From NCBI GenBank assembly GCA_965221765.1, contig OZ244911.1, positions 1,550,001-1,614,000 on the forward strand: a DNA stretch of 64,000 bases, in the 5' to 3' direction. Shown here piece after piece: positions 12,145 to 23,013 of this stretch; within the stretch, counting starts at the first letter, position 1; each line of letters opens with the position of its first letter. The DNA is from Bin25 sp965221765. GTDB lineage: Bacteria; Bacteroidota; Bacteroidia; Flavobacteriales; Flavobacteriaceae. Below the pieces are notes generated by a model that saw only the letters and a program-made list of their open reading frames with translations, made no database searches and was not told where the DNA came from. The position numbers and the translations under genes are program-made.

Positions 12145-13521
12145 TCAGTAAACAATATGATCGGTACCGTAAGGAGCTCGTTGAGGACGTGATAGCATTT
12201 GATTGGCTTTATCATTGCCCACAAAGGTTTCGCTAGTTGGATTCCAATTTAATTGATGAGGAAATTTCATGGCAATATGTCCCAATAAACACATAGAACC
12301 AACGCGATGGGCAACTTCTACATTCGAAATAGGCTCCGAATCGTTTCGAATACTTTCTAACCAATTCCCATGATGGTCAAAACTACGAGGTAAATTGATT
12401 TCATTAGGGCCAATGCCATCCTTTAAAATTTGGGGGTCACTAGCTTCTAAAGGTGATTGCTCACCATCTTGAGAAACCGGATCTGAATCGGTGGCTTGAT
12501 AGTTTCCTCTAGTGACAAAAATCCAGCCATTTTCTCCTTCAAATTGGATGCCATTGGGATAGCCGCCACTAGCTATAAAGGTCAATCCATTTAGGAATTC
12601 CATACGCACCATAAAATCCCCATGGACATTCCAACTTCCTGACCTTGGGAAGTCTGCAATGGCCTCTATAGTCACTGGACCAGTATATTCAGTATTGGTT
12701 CCCCAAGCAGCAATATCAAAATGGTGTTGTCCCCAACCGGTAATCATGCCCGCACAATATTGTTCTTGTCGTAACCATCCTGGTCGAGAATAATCTGCTT
12801 GTGGATGCACTAACATTTCAGCATAATCAACCCAGGGAGCAGGTCCCAACCATGCATCATAATCTAAATTTTCCGGGATAGGTTCTGGGGCTGCTAGTGG
12901 TCCTGAGGGATCTCCAGGCAAACCGATTTTTACGGTATGCACCTTTCCAATTCTTCCATTTCTAACTAGTTCGCATGCATATCTAAATTGTTCGCTAGAA
13001 CGTTGTTGAGTTCCTAATTGAAATTTCACTCCTTGACTTTGAACAATATCGCTAACCAACTTTCCCTCTTTGATGGTCATAGCATGAGGTTTCTGAAGAT
13101 AAATATGTTTATTAGCTAGTGCAGCTTCAATAGCTGGCTGGGCATGCCAATGATCTGGAGTACTAATCACGACGGCATCAATATCACTAGAAGATAAAAT
13201 CTCTTTATAATTTTCAAAAATTTTGGTGTCGACTATTTTACCTTTTTTAGCATAATATTGGTCAATATTTTCCTTTCCATCTCTAGCTCTTTTGCTGTCG
13301 ACATCACAAACTCCGATGGTTTGAGCAAAATCATGTTGGATGACACCGAGTATATCTCCCCAACGAGTAATCCTCCCGCAGCCAATTTGCCCCACATGTA
13401 TTTTATTGCTAGGTGCATTTTTACCAAAAACACTTGATGGAACAATGGATGGAACAGCCATCGCACCAAATGATGTGAGTGCTGTATTTTTTAAAAAATG
13501 TCTACGCTTAATCGTTTTCAT
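12145..13521 (-). CDS. Gfo/Idh/MocA-family oxidoreductase, Tat-exported
   Basis: 458 residues. The N-terminus (KRRHFLKNTALTSFGAMAVP) is a Tat signal with RR-x-F-L-K, so the folded, cofactor-loaded enzyme goes to the periplasm. A Rossmann segment follows (VGQIGCGRI at about residues 43-51), then ISTPDHWH and the dehydrogenase lysine in LQKPHAMT. The family oxidises or reduces sugar carbons with tightly bound NAD(P). In Bacteroidota the Tat-type members are linked to 3-keto-sugar formation from glycosides. It stands alone between a dead recombinase and a dead SWIM gene, with no partner in its own transcription unit; the closest paralogue in the window is at 37682-39043. Confidence 0.85.
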   Translation of the reverse strand: MKTIKRRHFLKNTALTSFGAMAVPSIVPSSVFGKNAPSNKIHVGQIGCGRITRWGDILGVIQHDFAQTIGVCDVDSKRARDGKENIDQYYAKKGKIVDTKIFENYKEILSSSDIDAVVISTPDHWHAQPAIEAALANKHIYLQKPHAMTIKEGKLVSDIVQSQGVKFQLGTQQRSSEQFRYACELVRNGRIGKVHTVKIGLPGDPSGPLAAPEPIPENLDYDAWLGPAPWVDYAEMLVHPQADYSRPGWLRQEQYCAGMITGWGQHHFDIAAWGTNTEYTGPVTIEAIADFPRSGSWNVHGDFMVRMEFLNGLTFIASGGYPNGIQFEGENGWIFVTRGNYQATDSDPVSQDGEQSPLEASDPQILKDGIGPNEINLPRSFDHHGNWLESIRNDSEPISNVEVAHRVGSMCLLGHIAMKFPHQLNWNPTSETFVGNDKANQMLSRPQRAPYGTDHIVY

Positions 13522-13773
13522 TAGTTGTTATTTATCGTTTAATTTTATTATTTGTAATTCTTTATAAATCTATAGTTCTATTTGGAATATTAATTGCTAA
13601 ATTAATGATTGGCTGTGTACCTACTTTAAATAATCTAATTCATTAAAAGAGTTGATTTCCAAATTTAGTCAAGAAAAAGAAGAATAGAGCCCTCATGAAC
13701 AATTGAAAAGCATTGGATTAAAACAAGCCTTTGTGGCTCTTGATAATGTGATGATAAAATTCTTCCATCTCAC
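13522..13773. other. Intergenic, nothing recognised
   Basis: AT-rich stretch between the start of the Gfo/Idh gene and the end of the SWIM-finger pseudogene. Probably holds the promoter of the Gfo/Idh gene, but I see no clear boxes. Confidence 0.4.
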
Positions 13774-14587
13774 TTACAAATGATGCATTTTTGGCCAAAA
13801 AGCAGGATGATTTCCACCAATTTTTATGAGAGATGCAGGAATTAAATTGTTTTGACTTGTTATGATTTCTTCAAGTAAAGGAGCATGACTTTGCCAATAT
13901 GAATTTAAGGTTTCTTTCTTTTTAAAAGAATCGAAGTGAGGCTGTGTGTAATGATTGGGACAAAATACTACTTTTGATTTGGATTCGTTTTTCTTTTTTT
14001 GTTCGATGAGTGCTTGTCCTATTGAGGATTCAATTAATTTTTTTCAAGTTGTAAACTTATCCTCCCCCCCCCTTTTTAATTGAAATAATAATAATAAGGG
14101 ATCATTATCCAACATAGAAGCGTTCTTATAATAAATACCTGCGACATGTTTGTATGGTGAGACATAATCTGGACAATTACAAGTACTAGATAACTCCCCT
14201 GACTTTGGAAGCAAACTAATTTTTTCTTTTTCAAAAATCGTTTCAATTTCAGTAGGAATATCTCTCATGAATAATGGATAAATAAATGTTGTATATGGTG
14301 AAATATTCTTGATAATACGGATCCTATTTGGCTTTAGAAAATGACTTGAGATAAAAAAAACACGATAAAAGGGGCTGTAGTGGACTAATCTTTGAATCGA
14401 TTTGACTTCCCTTGATTTCAAAAGAAATAACTCGATGAGTTGAATAGCTTTTTCCTCGATTCAAACGGCCGGAATCTATGGAAATTTTTAAGATTTCCAA
14501 AAACTTTTCTCCCCACCAAGTCCTTCTTGGACGATGCATTGTTTCAAATTTATTATGCTTCCATGATAGACTCTTGGTGAAGTTCAA
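13774..14587 (-). pseudogene. SWIM zinc-finger family protein, decayed
   Basis: Reading the minus strand through several frames gives the ordered landmarks of the SWIM-finger protein that normally follows an SNF2 helicase. These are RRTWWGEKFLEILK near the start, GRLNRGKSYSTHRVISFEI, and a zinc-binding segment STCNCPDYVSPYKHVAGIYY (C-x-C then, in relatives, C-x-H; here the third ligand is Y-K-H, so one Cys is lost). A later part reads IPASLIKIGGNHPAFWPK to a stop at 13774. Frameshifts and stops (including TGA soon after a G9 tract at 14064-14072) break it. The partner helicase immediately upstream is also dead. Function in the family is not firmly known; nucleic-acid transactions are assumed. 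Confidence 0.75.
14064..14072. repeat. C9 tract inside the SWIM-finger pseudogene
   Basis: Nine C on the plus strand (nine G on the coding strand) within codons for KRGGE of the dead SWIM gene. The surrounding bases (TCC before, TTTTTA after) mirror the tract at 17784-17797. Confidence 0.7.
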
Positions 14588-17500
14588 TCAAATTCCCAAA
14601 TTCTTCTTCATCTATCTCTGTAATCCAATTTTTGCTTGTTCCCAAAATACTATTGGTAATGAGTTGTTTTTTACCAACATCTCATCTATTTTTTCTTACA
14701 AAGTCCCTATTGTTATCATTTTATAGGTGGGTACTTTCTTTTCTTGTCCAATTCGATAGGCTCGATCTGTAGCTTGATTTTCAACGGCTGGATTCCACCA
14801 TCTGTCAAAATAAAATACATGATTGGCACGGGTTAAGTTAATCCCAACTCCTCCAGCTTTAATTGTGAGAACAAAAATTGAAGCAGTAAACTCAGGATTT
14901 TGAAAATCATCTATTCATTTGTTGACGATTTTTTCTGCTTGTTTTCCTTGTAAAAAATAAATGGGGGCATCGGTGTTTTTATTTCGAAACAAACGTTCCA
15001 AATCTTCCCCCAGTTGATAAAATTGTGTAAAAACTAGCGAACTTTCAGATTTTTCTGATGCGACTCAATCATATCATTGAGTCGTTTTAATTTCAAAGAA
15101 CGGTTTTCATCAAACGAACTACTGTCTTGTGAAAATTGCTTTGGGTGATTACAAAGTTGTTTCCGCTTGGTTAAAGAGGAAATAATAATTCTTCTCCGCT
15201 CCATACCTTCAGTAGAAAGAAGTTTTACTTTGATATCTTCCGTGGTGGCTTTGTAAAGAGTTGCTTGTTCTTGTGTTAAATGACAATATACCTTTTGTTC
15301 CACTTTATCGGGTAAATCATTGATGATATTTTTATCTGTCCTAAGCATTCTGAAAATAAATGGATCGACGAGTTTTTTCAATTGTGACATCATGTTTTGA
15401 TTTTCGTTTCTCCGTATGGGGATTTCATATGTTTTTTAAATCGTGATGCGGGACCAAAAAATCCAGGGTTCAAAAAGTGGAATAAAGAACACAAATCCAT
15501 GAGTCGATTTTCAATGGAGGTTCCAATTAGAGCAATCCGATGATTTGATTTCAAAGAATAAAGTGCTTTGACTTGAGAGGATTTAGGGTTTTTGATGTTT
15601 TGTGCTTCATCAACAACAATACGGTGCCATTTCATGGTTTTAAGCAATTGATGATCATTTCGAGCAGGAGCAAATGAAGTAATTATGATATCATGCTTGG
15701 TGCTTATGTTCTTGAATTTTGATGCATTACTTTCTCTAATGAGTACCGTGGTGGATCAAACATGTTATATTGGGAGCAAACCGTTTGATTTCTTTGAGCC
15801 AATTTACCAACACCGAAGTAGGCGCAACTAACAATGTAGGAAGTTTTTTTGCTATTCACTCGTTTCAAGTATTCTTTTTCATAAAGAAAAGAGACTTATG
15901 ATTTGAATCGTTTTCCCCAATCCCGTATCATCGGCTAGGTATGGGTTTAGTCCAAGAGATTCACCCAAGCAAGCCCTTTTATTGATATCCTCTCAATTCA
16001 CCTTGAAGTCACTCAGGGTTAGGATTGTTCTTTAATATTATCTTTTTGACGAATACTATTCAAGAGTTTGTGTAAAAAAGAATCAAATTCATGAGCCACA
16101 GTATTATTTCCGAGGTTATAAAATCTTTGACCAATTGTCCCACCGTGGTTTTGGTTTCAAGATTTTTTCGATTCTTTTAATAGCGATAGTATTTTGGCTT
16201 TATAACGACTATTAAATTCTATCCATTGCCCTCGAAATTGAACTTATGCATTTATTTCACTTTCGCTCTAGGAATAATCCCCCTATTGCTCAGTTTAAAT
16301 CAAAATTCACCAGCGTATCGGTATTAAAAAAACCAAGATTTTTTCCGCTTTCAGATGATGAAGGGCGTTTTCTTTCGGAAGCCTTTGTTTTTAGCTGAAT
16401 ACGTCTTCGTCCCTCCGGTAAATACCAGCTAGGAAGAATTGCTTTGATTCCCACCGATTCTAAAGGTTGAGCATCATGATTTAAAAATTCATAGGCTTCT
16501 TCAAGGCTTATACCATAAATGCTTTTTGGTTTTGATGTTTGCATTCCTTCCCGAAGCAAAGGACAGACTCTATCGACATTACCTAATTTAAAGAACATGA
16601 TTCTTTCAAATCGAGAACCTAATTGTTTTTGAATTTGCTTCTGTTTTATTTTGGGCAATCCCCACCAATCTTTTGAATCTATTTGAAATGATGAATCACC
16701 TTTTGCGAGCACAAAAAAAGATAGAGATCAGCATTCTTTTTCGAACAGAGGCACTTCTAATCGGATATCCAATTGAAACGCAATTTCATTAAAACTATTA
16801 TAAGATTCTTCAATTTGATTTTTCTAAGAATACCACTCATTCCGTGATTCGTTAATCATTTTTTTATTCTGAGGAAACCTTTTTAGAGTACCCTGTCCAT
16901 TAAAACTCATGGCATCTAATAACAGCCAAGTGTAATCAAACTTTTTTAATAATGCTTTTGGAAATTTAATCATGCGAACCAAAGAATCAAGTACTGGCTC
17001 AGAAAAATGTTGTAACAATGTTTTTGAATTCCAACATTGAGTCATAGTCGTATACTGCTTATTATTTGATACTACTACTGAAGTCAGACTAGAACTAGGT
17101 ATTGATTTGGCATAAGCAATAATCCCTTGGTGATAAGAACTTGAAGAAGGTTCCCAACCCGTAGTATAAAAGAATTTTTTTGCTCTTTCCATAGTTTGTA
17201 GGATTTAAAGATTGGAAGAAAATGATGTTGTCGTGCAATGCTAGTCAAGTGAGAAGAGTAATGGATCCAATATTTAGATCTGAACCCAATCGATATTCTA
17301 AATGGTGGCCATATGTATTAAAATTGATTTCCTTTAGAAAAAGTAGGGGATTTTTAATGGAAAGACAGTGAAGTTTTAAAATTTCCATTCATATTCATTA
17401 GGTAAGGAATCCCCTGTGAGGCGACTCATTTCCAAACTCGGCAAGACTCCTTTGTCTGTAGTAGGAAATAAGGCATAAAATGAATTAAAGCTAGGTTTAA

Positions 17501-17689
17501 AAAAATCCAATAGACTCCCCTAATGCGTACTCTTGAGATAATAAATCAACAAGGTCTTCTGTTTTTTTTAATGATTGGGATGTATACTAGACTGTTTAAA
17601 ATTTTATGGCTGGACCGCTTTTCAACCCATAAAACAAATTTTCCATGATTATCAAACAGTTTTTCACTACTAGGCAACCAAGTTCCCAT
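14588..17689 (-). pseudogene. SNF2-family helicase with DUF3670-type N-terminus, decayed
   Basis: About 3.1 kb of broken helicase gene. The N-terminus MGTWLPSSEKLFDNHGKFVLW starts at 17689. The SNF2-associated region includes YEFLNHDAQPLESVGIKAILPSWYLP (16290-16712), then the ATPase part with VVDEAQNIKNP (DEAQ motif II, 15390-15647) and ALIGTSIENRLMDL (motif III). The SNF2-specific region follows at 15034-15393 (LRTDKNIINDLPDKVEQKVYC), then motifs V/VI, readable as GVGINLTRANHVFYFDRWWNP and ATDRAYRIGQ near 14730-14850. At least six frame changes and several stops. The family couples ATP hydrolysis to movement on DNA; the pair SNF2-SWIM is conserved in many bacteria. Both genes died together, which suggests loss of selection on the pathway. 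Confidence 0.85.
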
Positions 17690-17783
17690 GGTAGATCAAT
17701 AATTCATCAGATGGTTGCTATATTCTTTATTAGTTTGTATTTAATAATGCCGCTCTTTAAATCTTTACTAAGAAAAAATAAAA

Positions 17784-17793
17784 GGGGGGGGGG
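17784..17793. repeat. G10 tract upstream of the SNF2 helicase pseudogene
   Basis: Ten G, then A and four G. It lies about 95 bases upstream of the helicase start, so on the coding strand it is a C10 tract in the promoter area. The rest of 17690-18030 holds no recognisable gene. Confidence 0.7.
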
Positions 17794-18030
17794 AGGGGAT
17801 TATGTTTTTTATGGCTATTGATATTATAAGGTTCCCCAAAAATGGGAGCCTTCCAAACTATATAGTTCTATGAAAAAGCGTTTATAATTTTTGAATCGAT
17901 CTTCAAGGTCGGCGATTCATGGAATATCGATGATATCTCTATTGATGGTTACAAGCATTTAATTCATGTGATGGTTTTCTCATGTTGGTGGCGGTGTGAG
18001 ATATGCCCTAAAACTGAATCGATTTAGTAC

Positions 18031-19647
18031 TTATAATGAAACACCTCTTTTCCAAGGAATAAAATCTTGTTGCCCTAAAATTTCTGCTTTTGTTTTGATA
18101 TGACCACTTGCAATTTCGATGATTAAATCAATAAGTTCATCGCCAACGGATTCGATAGATTTTCTTTCAGATATAACGGTTCCAGCATTAAAATCTATAA
18201 TATCCGGCATTTTCTTAAATAATGTAGAATTAGTAGATACCTTCACAACAGGGGTAATGGGATTTCCAGTTGGAGTACCTAAACCAGTAGTGAATAAAAT
18301 AATATTAGCTCCACCACCAGCTAAACCCGTGGTGCTTTCGACATCATTTCCTGGAGTACACAATAGAGAGACACCAGATTTAGTGACATATTCAGTATAA
18401 TCTAGAACATCAGTTATTTCCGAATCACCTGACTTTTTAACGGCACCAGCTGATTTGATAGCGTCAGTGATTAATCCATCTTTAATATTACCCGGAGAAG
18501 GATTCATATCAAAGCCAGAGTCAACTTTATTTGCGGCAGTTTCATATTGATTCATCAATGAAATAAACTTAGAAGCAAGCACATCATTTTGACATCGATT
18601 AGCTAGTTCTTGTTCCACGCCGCAGAGTTCAGGAAATTCTGCTAAAATGGCTGACCCCCCAAGGCTAGAGATGACATCTGATACATGACCAAGTACTGGA
18701 TTAGCGGTGATTCCTGAAAAACCATCGGATCCTCCACATTCAAGTCCAATCTTTAATTTCGATAATGAGGCTGGCGTTCGTTGAACTTTATTGGCTTCAA
18801 CGATTTGTTGAAATGTTTGACGAACTATTTTACTTAAAAACTGATCAGTACTGCCTTCACTTTGTTGATTAAAAATCAATACGGGTTTACTTCTTTGTGG
18901 ATCTAATTTGTTTAACTCATTTTCTAAAAGTTTAATTTCTAAATTTTGGCATCCTAAACTCAAAACGGTTGCTCCAGCAACATTTGGATTATGAACATAC
19001 CCAGCTAATAATGATGCTAATACTCTTGAATCTTCTCTAGTGCCGCCACATCCTCCATGATGTGTTATGAATCGAACCTTTATATTTTGGTAGGGGTGGG
19101 GTATGAACTCAGAATAATCAGATAGTTCGTTATTTCTGTTAGGATGAAGCAAATTTCCCAATAAACGTTGTAGTGGATCTTTTTTTATTGGATAAAACTC
19201 TCTTTCAAAAGTGCTTTTCAGCACTTTAATATTTCTGTTTTCACAAAAAACTAATGGGAAGAAGAGCCAAATATTATCCGTACCAACTTGTCCGTCTAAT
19301 CTATGATACCCCATGAATCTTTTAGATTGCCATTGACTAATAGCGAGTGGTTCCCAATCATAGGTAGCGTTTTTCCCAATTGTTTTTGAAGTTTTATGCT
19401 TTAGATTGTCTGTACTAATTAATCCACCTTTAGAAATATCTTTGGTTGTTATACCAACCAAAACCCCATACATTATTACGGAAGATCCAATAGGGAGATC
19501 ACAAAGAGCGAATTTGTGTTTTTGATCAATATCATCTGCTAATAATATCTGTTCATTTTCAATAATAACTGATTGCCCTTTGGATAAATCAGTTAATGCA
19601 ACGGCGATATTATCTCGTGAATGAATTTTGATAATATTAGATTTCAT
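18031..19647 (-). CDS. uxaA: Altronate dehydratase (UxaA/GarD family)
   Basis: 538 residues, full length for an UxaA with fused SAF and dehydratase parts. It converts D-altronate to 2-keto-3-deoxy-D-gluconate in galacturonate breakdown, in the cytoplasm with a divalent metal. Residues 1-95 are the SAF domain; the catalytic part carries the family signatures THHGGCGGTREDSRVLA, LSLGCQNLEI, GLECGGSDGFSGITANP and LCTPGNDVESTTGLAGGGAN. Its ATG directly follows the TAG of uxaB, so the two are co-transcribed. No Shine-Dalgarno sequence is seen. GarD (galactarate dehydratase) is the closest alternative, but the UxaB neighbour favours altronate. Confidence 0.9.
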   Translation of the reverse strand: MKSNIIKIHSRDNIAVALTDLSKGQSVIIENEQILLADDIDQKHKFALCDLPIGSSVIMYGVLVGITTKDISKGGLISTDNLKHKTSKTIGKNATYDWEPLAISQWQSKRFMGYHRLDGQVGTDNIWLFFPLVFCENRNIKVLKSTFEREFYPIKKDPLQRLLGNLLHPNRNNELSDYSEFIPHPYQNIKVRFITHHGGCGGTREDSRVLASLLAGYVHNPNVAGATVLSLGCQNLEIKLLENELNKLDPQRSKPVLIFNQQSEGSTDQFLSKIVRQTFQQIVEANKVQRTPASLSKLKIGLECGGSDGFSGITANPVLGHVSDVISSLGGSAILAEFPELCGVEQELANRCQNDVLASKFISLMNQYETAANKVDSGFDMNPSPGNIKDGLITDAIKSAGAVKKSGDSEITDVLDYTEYVTKSGVSLLCTPGNDVESTTGLAGGGANIILFTTGLGTPTGNPITPVVKVSTNSTLFKKMPDIIDFNAGTVISERKSIESVGDELIDLIIEIASGHIKTKAEILGQQDFIPWKRGVSL

Positions 19648-21096
19648 CTATGCTATTTGATTACGATAAAAAAAATAAAATCCCTTTTTGATACCATTCT
19701 TTGTCAATTGTTCAAGGGCATAATAAAGTATCTCAGTGAGAAGTGGTTGTTTACTCAAATCAGTTGCCCAGATATTTTTATTTCCCAAAATGGTTTTGAC
19801 TCTTTCAAAAGTAGGAATGGTGTGCAAATCTTTTAAAAAGTCGACAAACTCTTGATTATCATCAAAACCATTATCCCATTTAGAATATAAATCTACAAAA
19901 CAAGCAAAAACATAAATCAATCTCAAGGGGTAATATCCCATTTTTTTATGATATTCAAGAATAATAGGAAGAATTATGGTTTGAAACTTTTCAAAAATAT
20001 TTCTTCTGATAGGAATCAGACTTTGGTTTATGAATGGATTATTCAATCGACTCAAAACTTGTCGGTTGTATTTGTCAACTAATTTAGGATTTAAAGGATC
20101 ATTTTTAGTTTTTATATCGAGGTGATTGAATCGGTGTTTTAAAGTAGAAAATATTTCTAATGTCAAAGCTCCCTTTATAAAGTCAGCCAAAAAATCATCA
20201 TCTAAAGCATCCGTAATATTATCTTTATTCATGCATTTCCCTATGATAGCGGTTACTATTTTAATACCATCAAAAACGCGTTCTTTTCTAAAAATAAACG
20301 AGTCTAATTCTTCGACAAGTCTAAAATCATTATCTAGGCTATTGAATGCATTGATAGGTTTGGGAAAGTCTTTACTTCTGATAGCCCATAAAAAATAGGG
20401 TTCGACAGTCACGGACTGTTTCAGTGCCAGTCCTCTATTTTCTATGTTTCGTTGAGGTTCTCTTGAAATAATTCGATCAGCAAATGAGTCATAAAACGTA
20501 CAAGATGTATTGATCCAATCTAGAAAGGAAGCTCCTAAATTCCACTGTCTAATTAAATGGACAATACCACGTTTTAAATTTTGATGTTGTACTGTTTGTA
20601 TGATGGATAATATGGCTAAGCCTTTAGAAAAATCGCCTTTGAAATAAAAAAAACGAGCCTGTAAAAATTGAACGAATATTCCAAGAGATGATTGATTTGG
20701 AGCTTTGTGGAATGCATCTTTAGAAATCAAATAATCGGCATTAAAATATTCAGTGAAAACAAGTTTGAGCGTATCGATTTTAGCTAAACGGATAAAAGAA
20801 TTGGAATCAGAAATTGGATCAACATAATCTTTAATGCAAGTGATTTCTTTTTCTTTTTGTATTGGTTTGCCATGAACTATTCCTTGATAATTAATATGTG
20901 ATATCGGCTTGTAACATGGTGATGATTTTATATTTTTTGATTGAGGAGATAATGAAACTATTGCTAATGAACCACAATATGCTGTTGTATCATTCAATTG
21001 TTGAATGATATCGATTGCTAATGTTCTATTGAATAATCCTTCACCAAACTGAACAAACTCGATAGGAGGAAAATTTTTTGTTTCAGGGCCCTTCAT
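19648..21096 (-). CDS. uxaB: Tagaturonate reductase (altronate oxidoreductase)
   Basis: 482 residues of the mannitol-dehydrogenase-type family. It reduces D-tagaturonate to D-altronate with NADH in the cytoplasm. The start has the nucleotide-binding segment FVQFGEGLFNRTLAIDIIQQL, as in UxaB proteins; the C-terminal helical domain is complete (about residues 240-480). It ends with TAG at 19648-19650, directly against the uxaA start, giving a two-gene unit uxaB-uxaA. UxuB-type fructuronate reductase of the same superfamily is the alternative, but the direct link to altronate dehydratase and the separate SDR-type mannonate reductase at 48785 support tagaturonate reductase. Confidence 0.85.
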   Translation of the reverse strand: MKGPETKNFPPIEFVQFGEGLFNRTLAIDIIQQLNDTTAYCGSLAIVSLSPQSKNIKSSPCYKPISHINYQGIVHGKPIQKEKEITCIKDYVDPISDSNSFIRLAKIDTLKLVFTEYFNADYLISKDAFHKAPNQSSLGIFVQFLQARFFYFKGDFSKGLAILSIIQTVQHQNLKRGIVHLIRQWNLGASFLDWINTSCTFYDSFADRIISREPQRNIENRGLALKQSVTVEPYFLWAIRSKDFPKPINAFNSLDNDFRLVEELDSFIFRKERVFDGIKIVTAIIGKCMNKDNITDALDDDFLADFIKGALTLEIFSTLKHRFNHLDIKTKNDPLNPKLVDKYNRQVLSRLNNPFINQSLIPIRRNIFEKFQTIILPIILEYHKKMGYYPLRLIYVFACFVDLYSKWDNGFDDNQEFVDFLKDLHTIPTFERVKTILGNKNIWATDLSKQPLLTEILYYALEQLTKNGIKKGFYFFYRNQIA

Positions 21097-21463
21097 AAAT
21101 GATTTCTAAGGATTTAATAAAGTTCCAAAATTAAATCCATCGAGGGAAGTTTATCAAAAAGTTTTTGATCCTAAATATCATTTATGTCAAAAGAGAATAG
21201 GTTTTCCACATAAAGATGAAATCAAGATGGGGTCACATATTGCACTAGCGAGTTGAACATGGCTTTAAATCACGTTTAATATGTTTTAGTCGATGATATC
21301 AAATCATTACAAAAAAATTGAGAGGACTAAAGATCTGATTACCATGGAATTAGTTGCTGTGCATAGTTAGATACTCTATCCTCAGAACTAAAGTGAACTT
21401 GACTTTCCGATATCTCTTGCAAAGTATTGGACTAAATCAATCATCCATAAAATAAAACTAGCC
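21097..21463. other. Intergenic, no supported gene
   Basis: About 370 bases between hipA and uxaB. A short frame near 21115-21250 reads NPSREVYQKVFDPKYHLC then HKDEIKMGSHIALAS, but I do not recognise it. The uxaBA promoter should be near 21100-21200; no clear boxes. Confidence 0.4.
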
Positions 21464-22734
21464 TTAATCAATCAGTAAATTTCTAAATTCGTCTGAAATA
21501 GAACATCTAATTTCTTCTGGAATGTTCAAATTTTCAGCTATTTCATACCATTTTGGAATCGCTTCACAAACTTGGCTGATAATGCGGTGGGGAGATTTTA
21601 TGGAATGACGTTTGGCAATGTCTAATACTTCTTTTAATTCCCATTGAGTTCTCTTTTGATTCAAACTTAAACTATGTGGGGCATTGGGCCATTTAGCCAA
21701 TGCATCTAAAGCAAAGTTGATATCATAAGAAGGAGAAATGCGCCAACGATTACGCTCTGATTCGTACAAAAAAGAATGGTTTTTCAAATGATCATCAGTA
21801 TTGTGAAATACATAGTTAAAAACCATGCGACGAAATAATGCATCGATGTCCCTTGATGGGAGATTGATAGCAGAAGCAATGTCAAATAGATTTTCATAAC
21901 TAGAAACTTCAGGATTTCGAAAGTCATAACCACTGATTCCAGTGGCAGTCATCACATGAATTTTTTGACCATCAACTCGATCATAACGTAATGTTGCAAA
22001 ATATTTGTTTTGGATTATTTTAGAAGGCATCATATCTAAACCGGCCTCAATGGCTAATAGATAATAAGCATATTCTACTATTTCTCGAGAATAAGAGTCT
22101 TCTCCAAATCCTAACTTGATTAAGTAGTGATGATAATCTTTTCCAAATTCAATATCGCCTAGAATTAAGGCTCCTGTTTTTTTGTGTTGACTCACTAAAA
22201 CTTTAGGTCTAGCTCCTCCAGCACTAGTTCCTAAATTGAAGATTCCTAATAATCCAAAATCATTAAGATTTGGTTCAATGGCCTTTTTCTTGGTTTTTAA
22301 AACAGATTGTAAAACAGATGTTATTTCATCTAAATCAATGGTGTCAATTCGGAGAATTCTTTTTCCAGGAAAATATTCCAAAGCTCCCATACCTCTGTTT
22401 GATAAATAAGCTAATTGATGAACTGGTGATAACTTTGTGGGATCAATCTTTTGATTTTTAATCCAGATATTAAATATTCGATTTCCAAAATAATCAGGTA
22501 ATGAATCTGCAAATACTGAAGGAATTCCGCGGAAAGTAACACTAGACCCCATTTGAAACTGTTGAACCTTTGCTTTTTTTTAATGATGAATGGAAATATA
22601 TTTTTAAATCGATTGCTTGCTAAAAAAGCTTTTTTATATTGAAAATAGCTAATGGATTCCTTAAAGTCATATGCTAATGTGCCGACTTCTTCTCCAAAGA
22701 TTTTGACGCGTATCGTTTCTAAATCGTTAGTCAT
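21464..22734 (-). pseudogene. hipA: HipA-type serine/threonine kinase toxin, split by a frameshift in an A8 tract
   Basis: HipA kinases phosphorylate targets such as tRNA synthetases and cause growth arrest; HipB binds and represses them. The N-terminal subdomain starts at 22734 (MTNDLETIRVKIFGEEVGTLAYD) and the kinase body is open from 22552 to 21464. Between them, a run of eight A on the coding strand (T8 at 22574-22581) shifts the frame; one more A would give KKKAKVQQFQMGSSVTFRG, a continuous HipA. The kinase part is complete: the glycine-rich segment GTSAGGARPKV, KYFATLRYDR, the catalytic NTDDHLKN and the metal-binding SYDINF. The start overlaps hipB by eight bases. It could be a true null, a sequencing error, or a slippage-controlled switch. 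Confidence 0.85.
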
Positions 22735-23011
22735 AAAAATGAAGAGATTCGAGTCTTTGTTCTTTTTTGATTAAATCTAGTTGCGCGTCATAAAATGATG
22801 AGAGTTCTTCAAGGAGGTTGAAATATTTAAAGAGTTTGAAGACAGCAATCAAATTTTTCCCCTTACCGTTTTCTATACTAGAAATCGTAGGCCGTGACGC
22901 ATTGATTCGTAAAGCCAACTCTTGTTGTGTTAAAGACTCTTTTTTACGATGATATTGTATGATAACCCCCACCTTCTGTAGGACATCAGAAATCATTACT
23001 TGCTTTTGCAT
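22727..23011 (-). CDS. hipB: HipB-like XRE antitoxin
   Basis: 94 residues with one helix-turn-helix domain at about residues 15-65 (LTQQELALRINASRPTISSIENGKGKN). As a HipB-type protein it should neutralise HipA and repress its own promoter. A perfect 18-bp palindrome stands three bases before the ATG and overlaps the likely promoter. The stop lies inside the first codons of hipA, the usual tight coupling in such operons. The antitoxin is intact while the toxin frame is broken. Confidence 0.88.
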   Translation of the reverse strand: MQKQVMISDVLQKVGVIIQYHRKKESLTQQELALRINASRPTISSIENGKGKNLIAVFKLFKYFNLLEELSSFYDAQLDLIKKEQRLESLHFYD

Positions 23012-23013
23012 GA

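Noticed and set aside
21115..21250. Short frame upstream of hipA reading YQKVFDPKYHLC
   Set aside because: No start codon, no recognised family and too short; kept only as a note in the intergenic entry.
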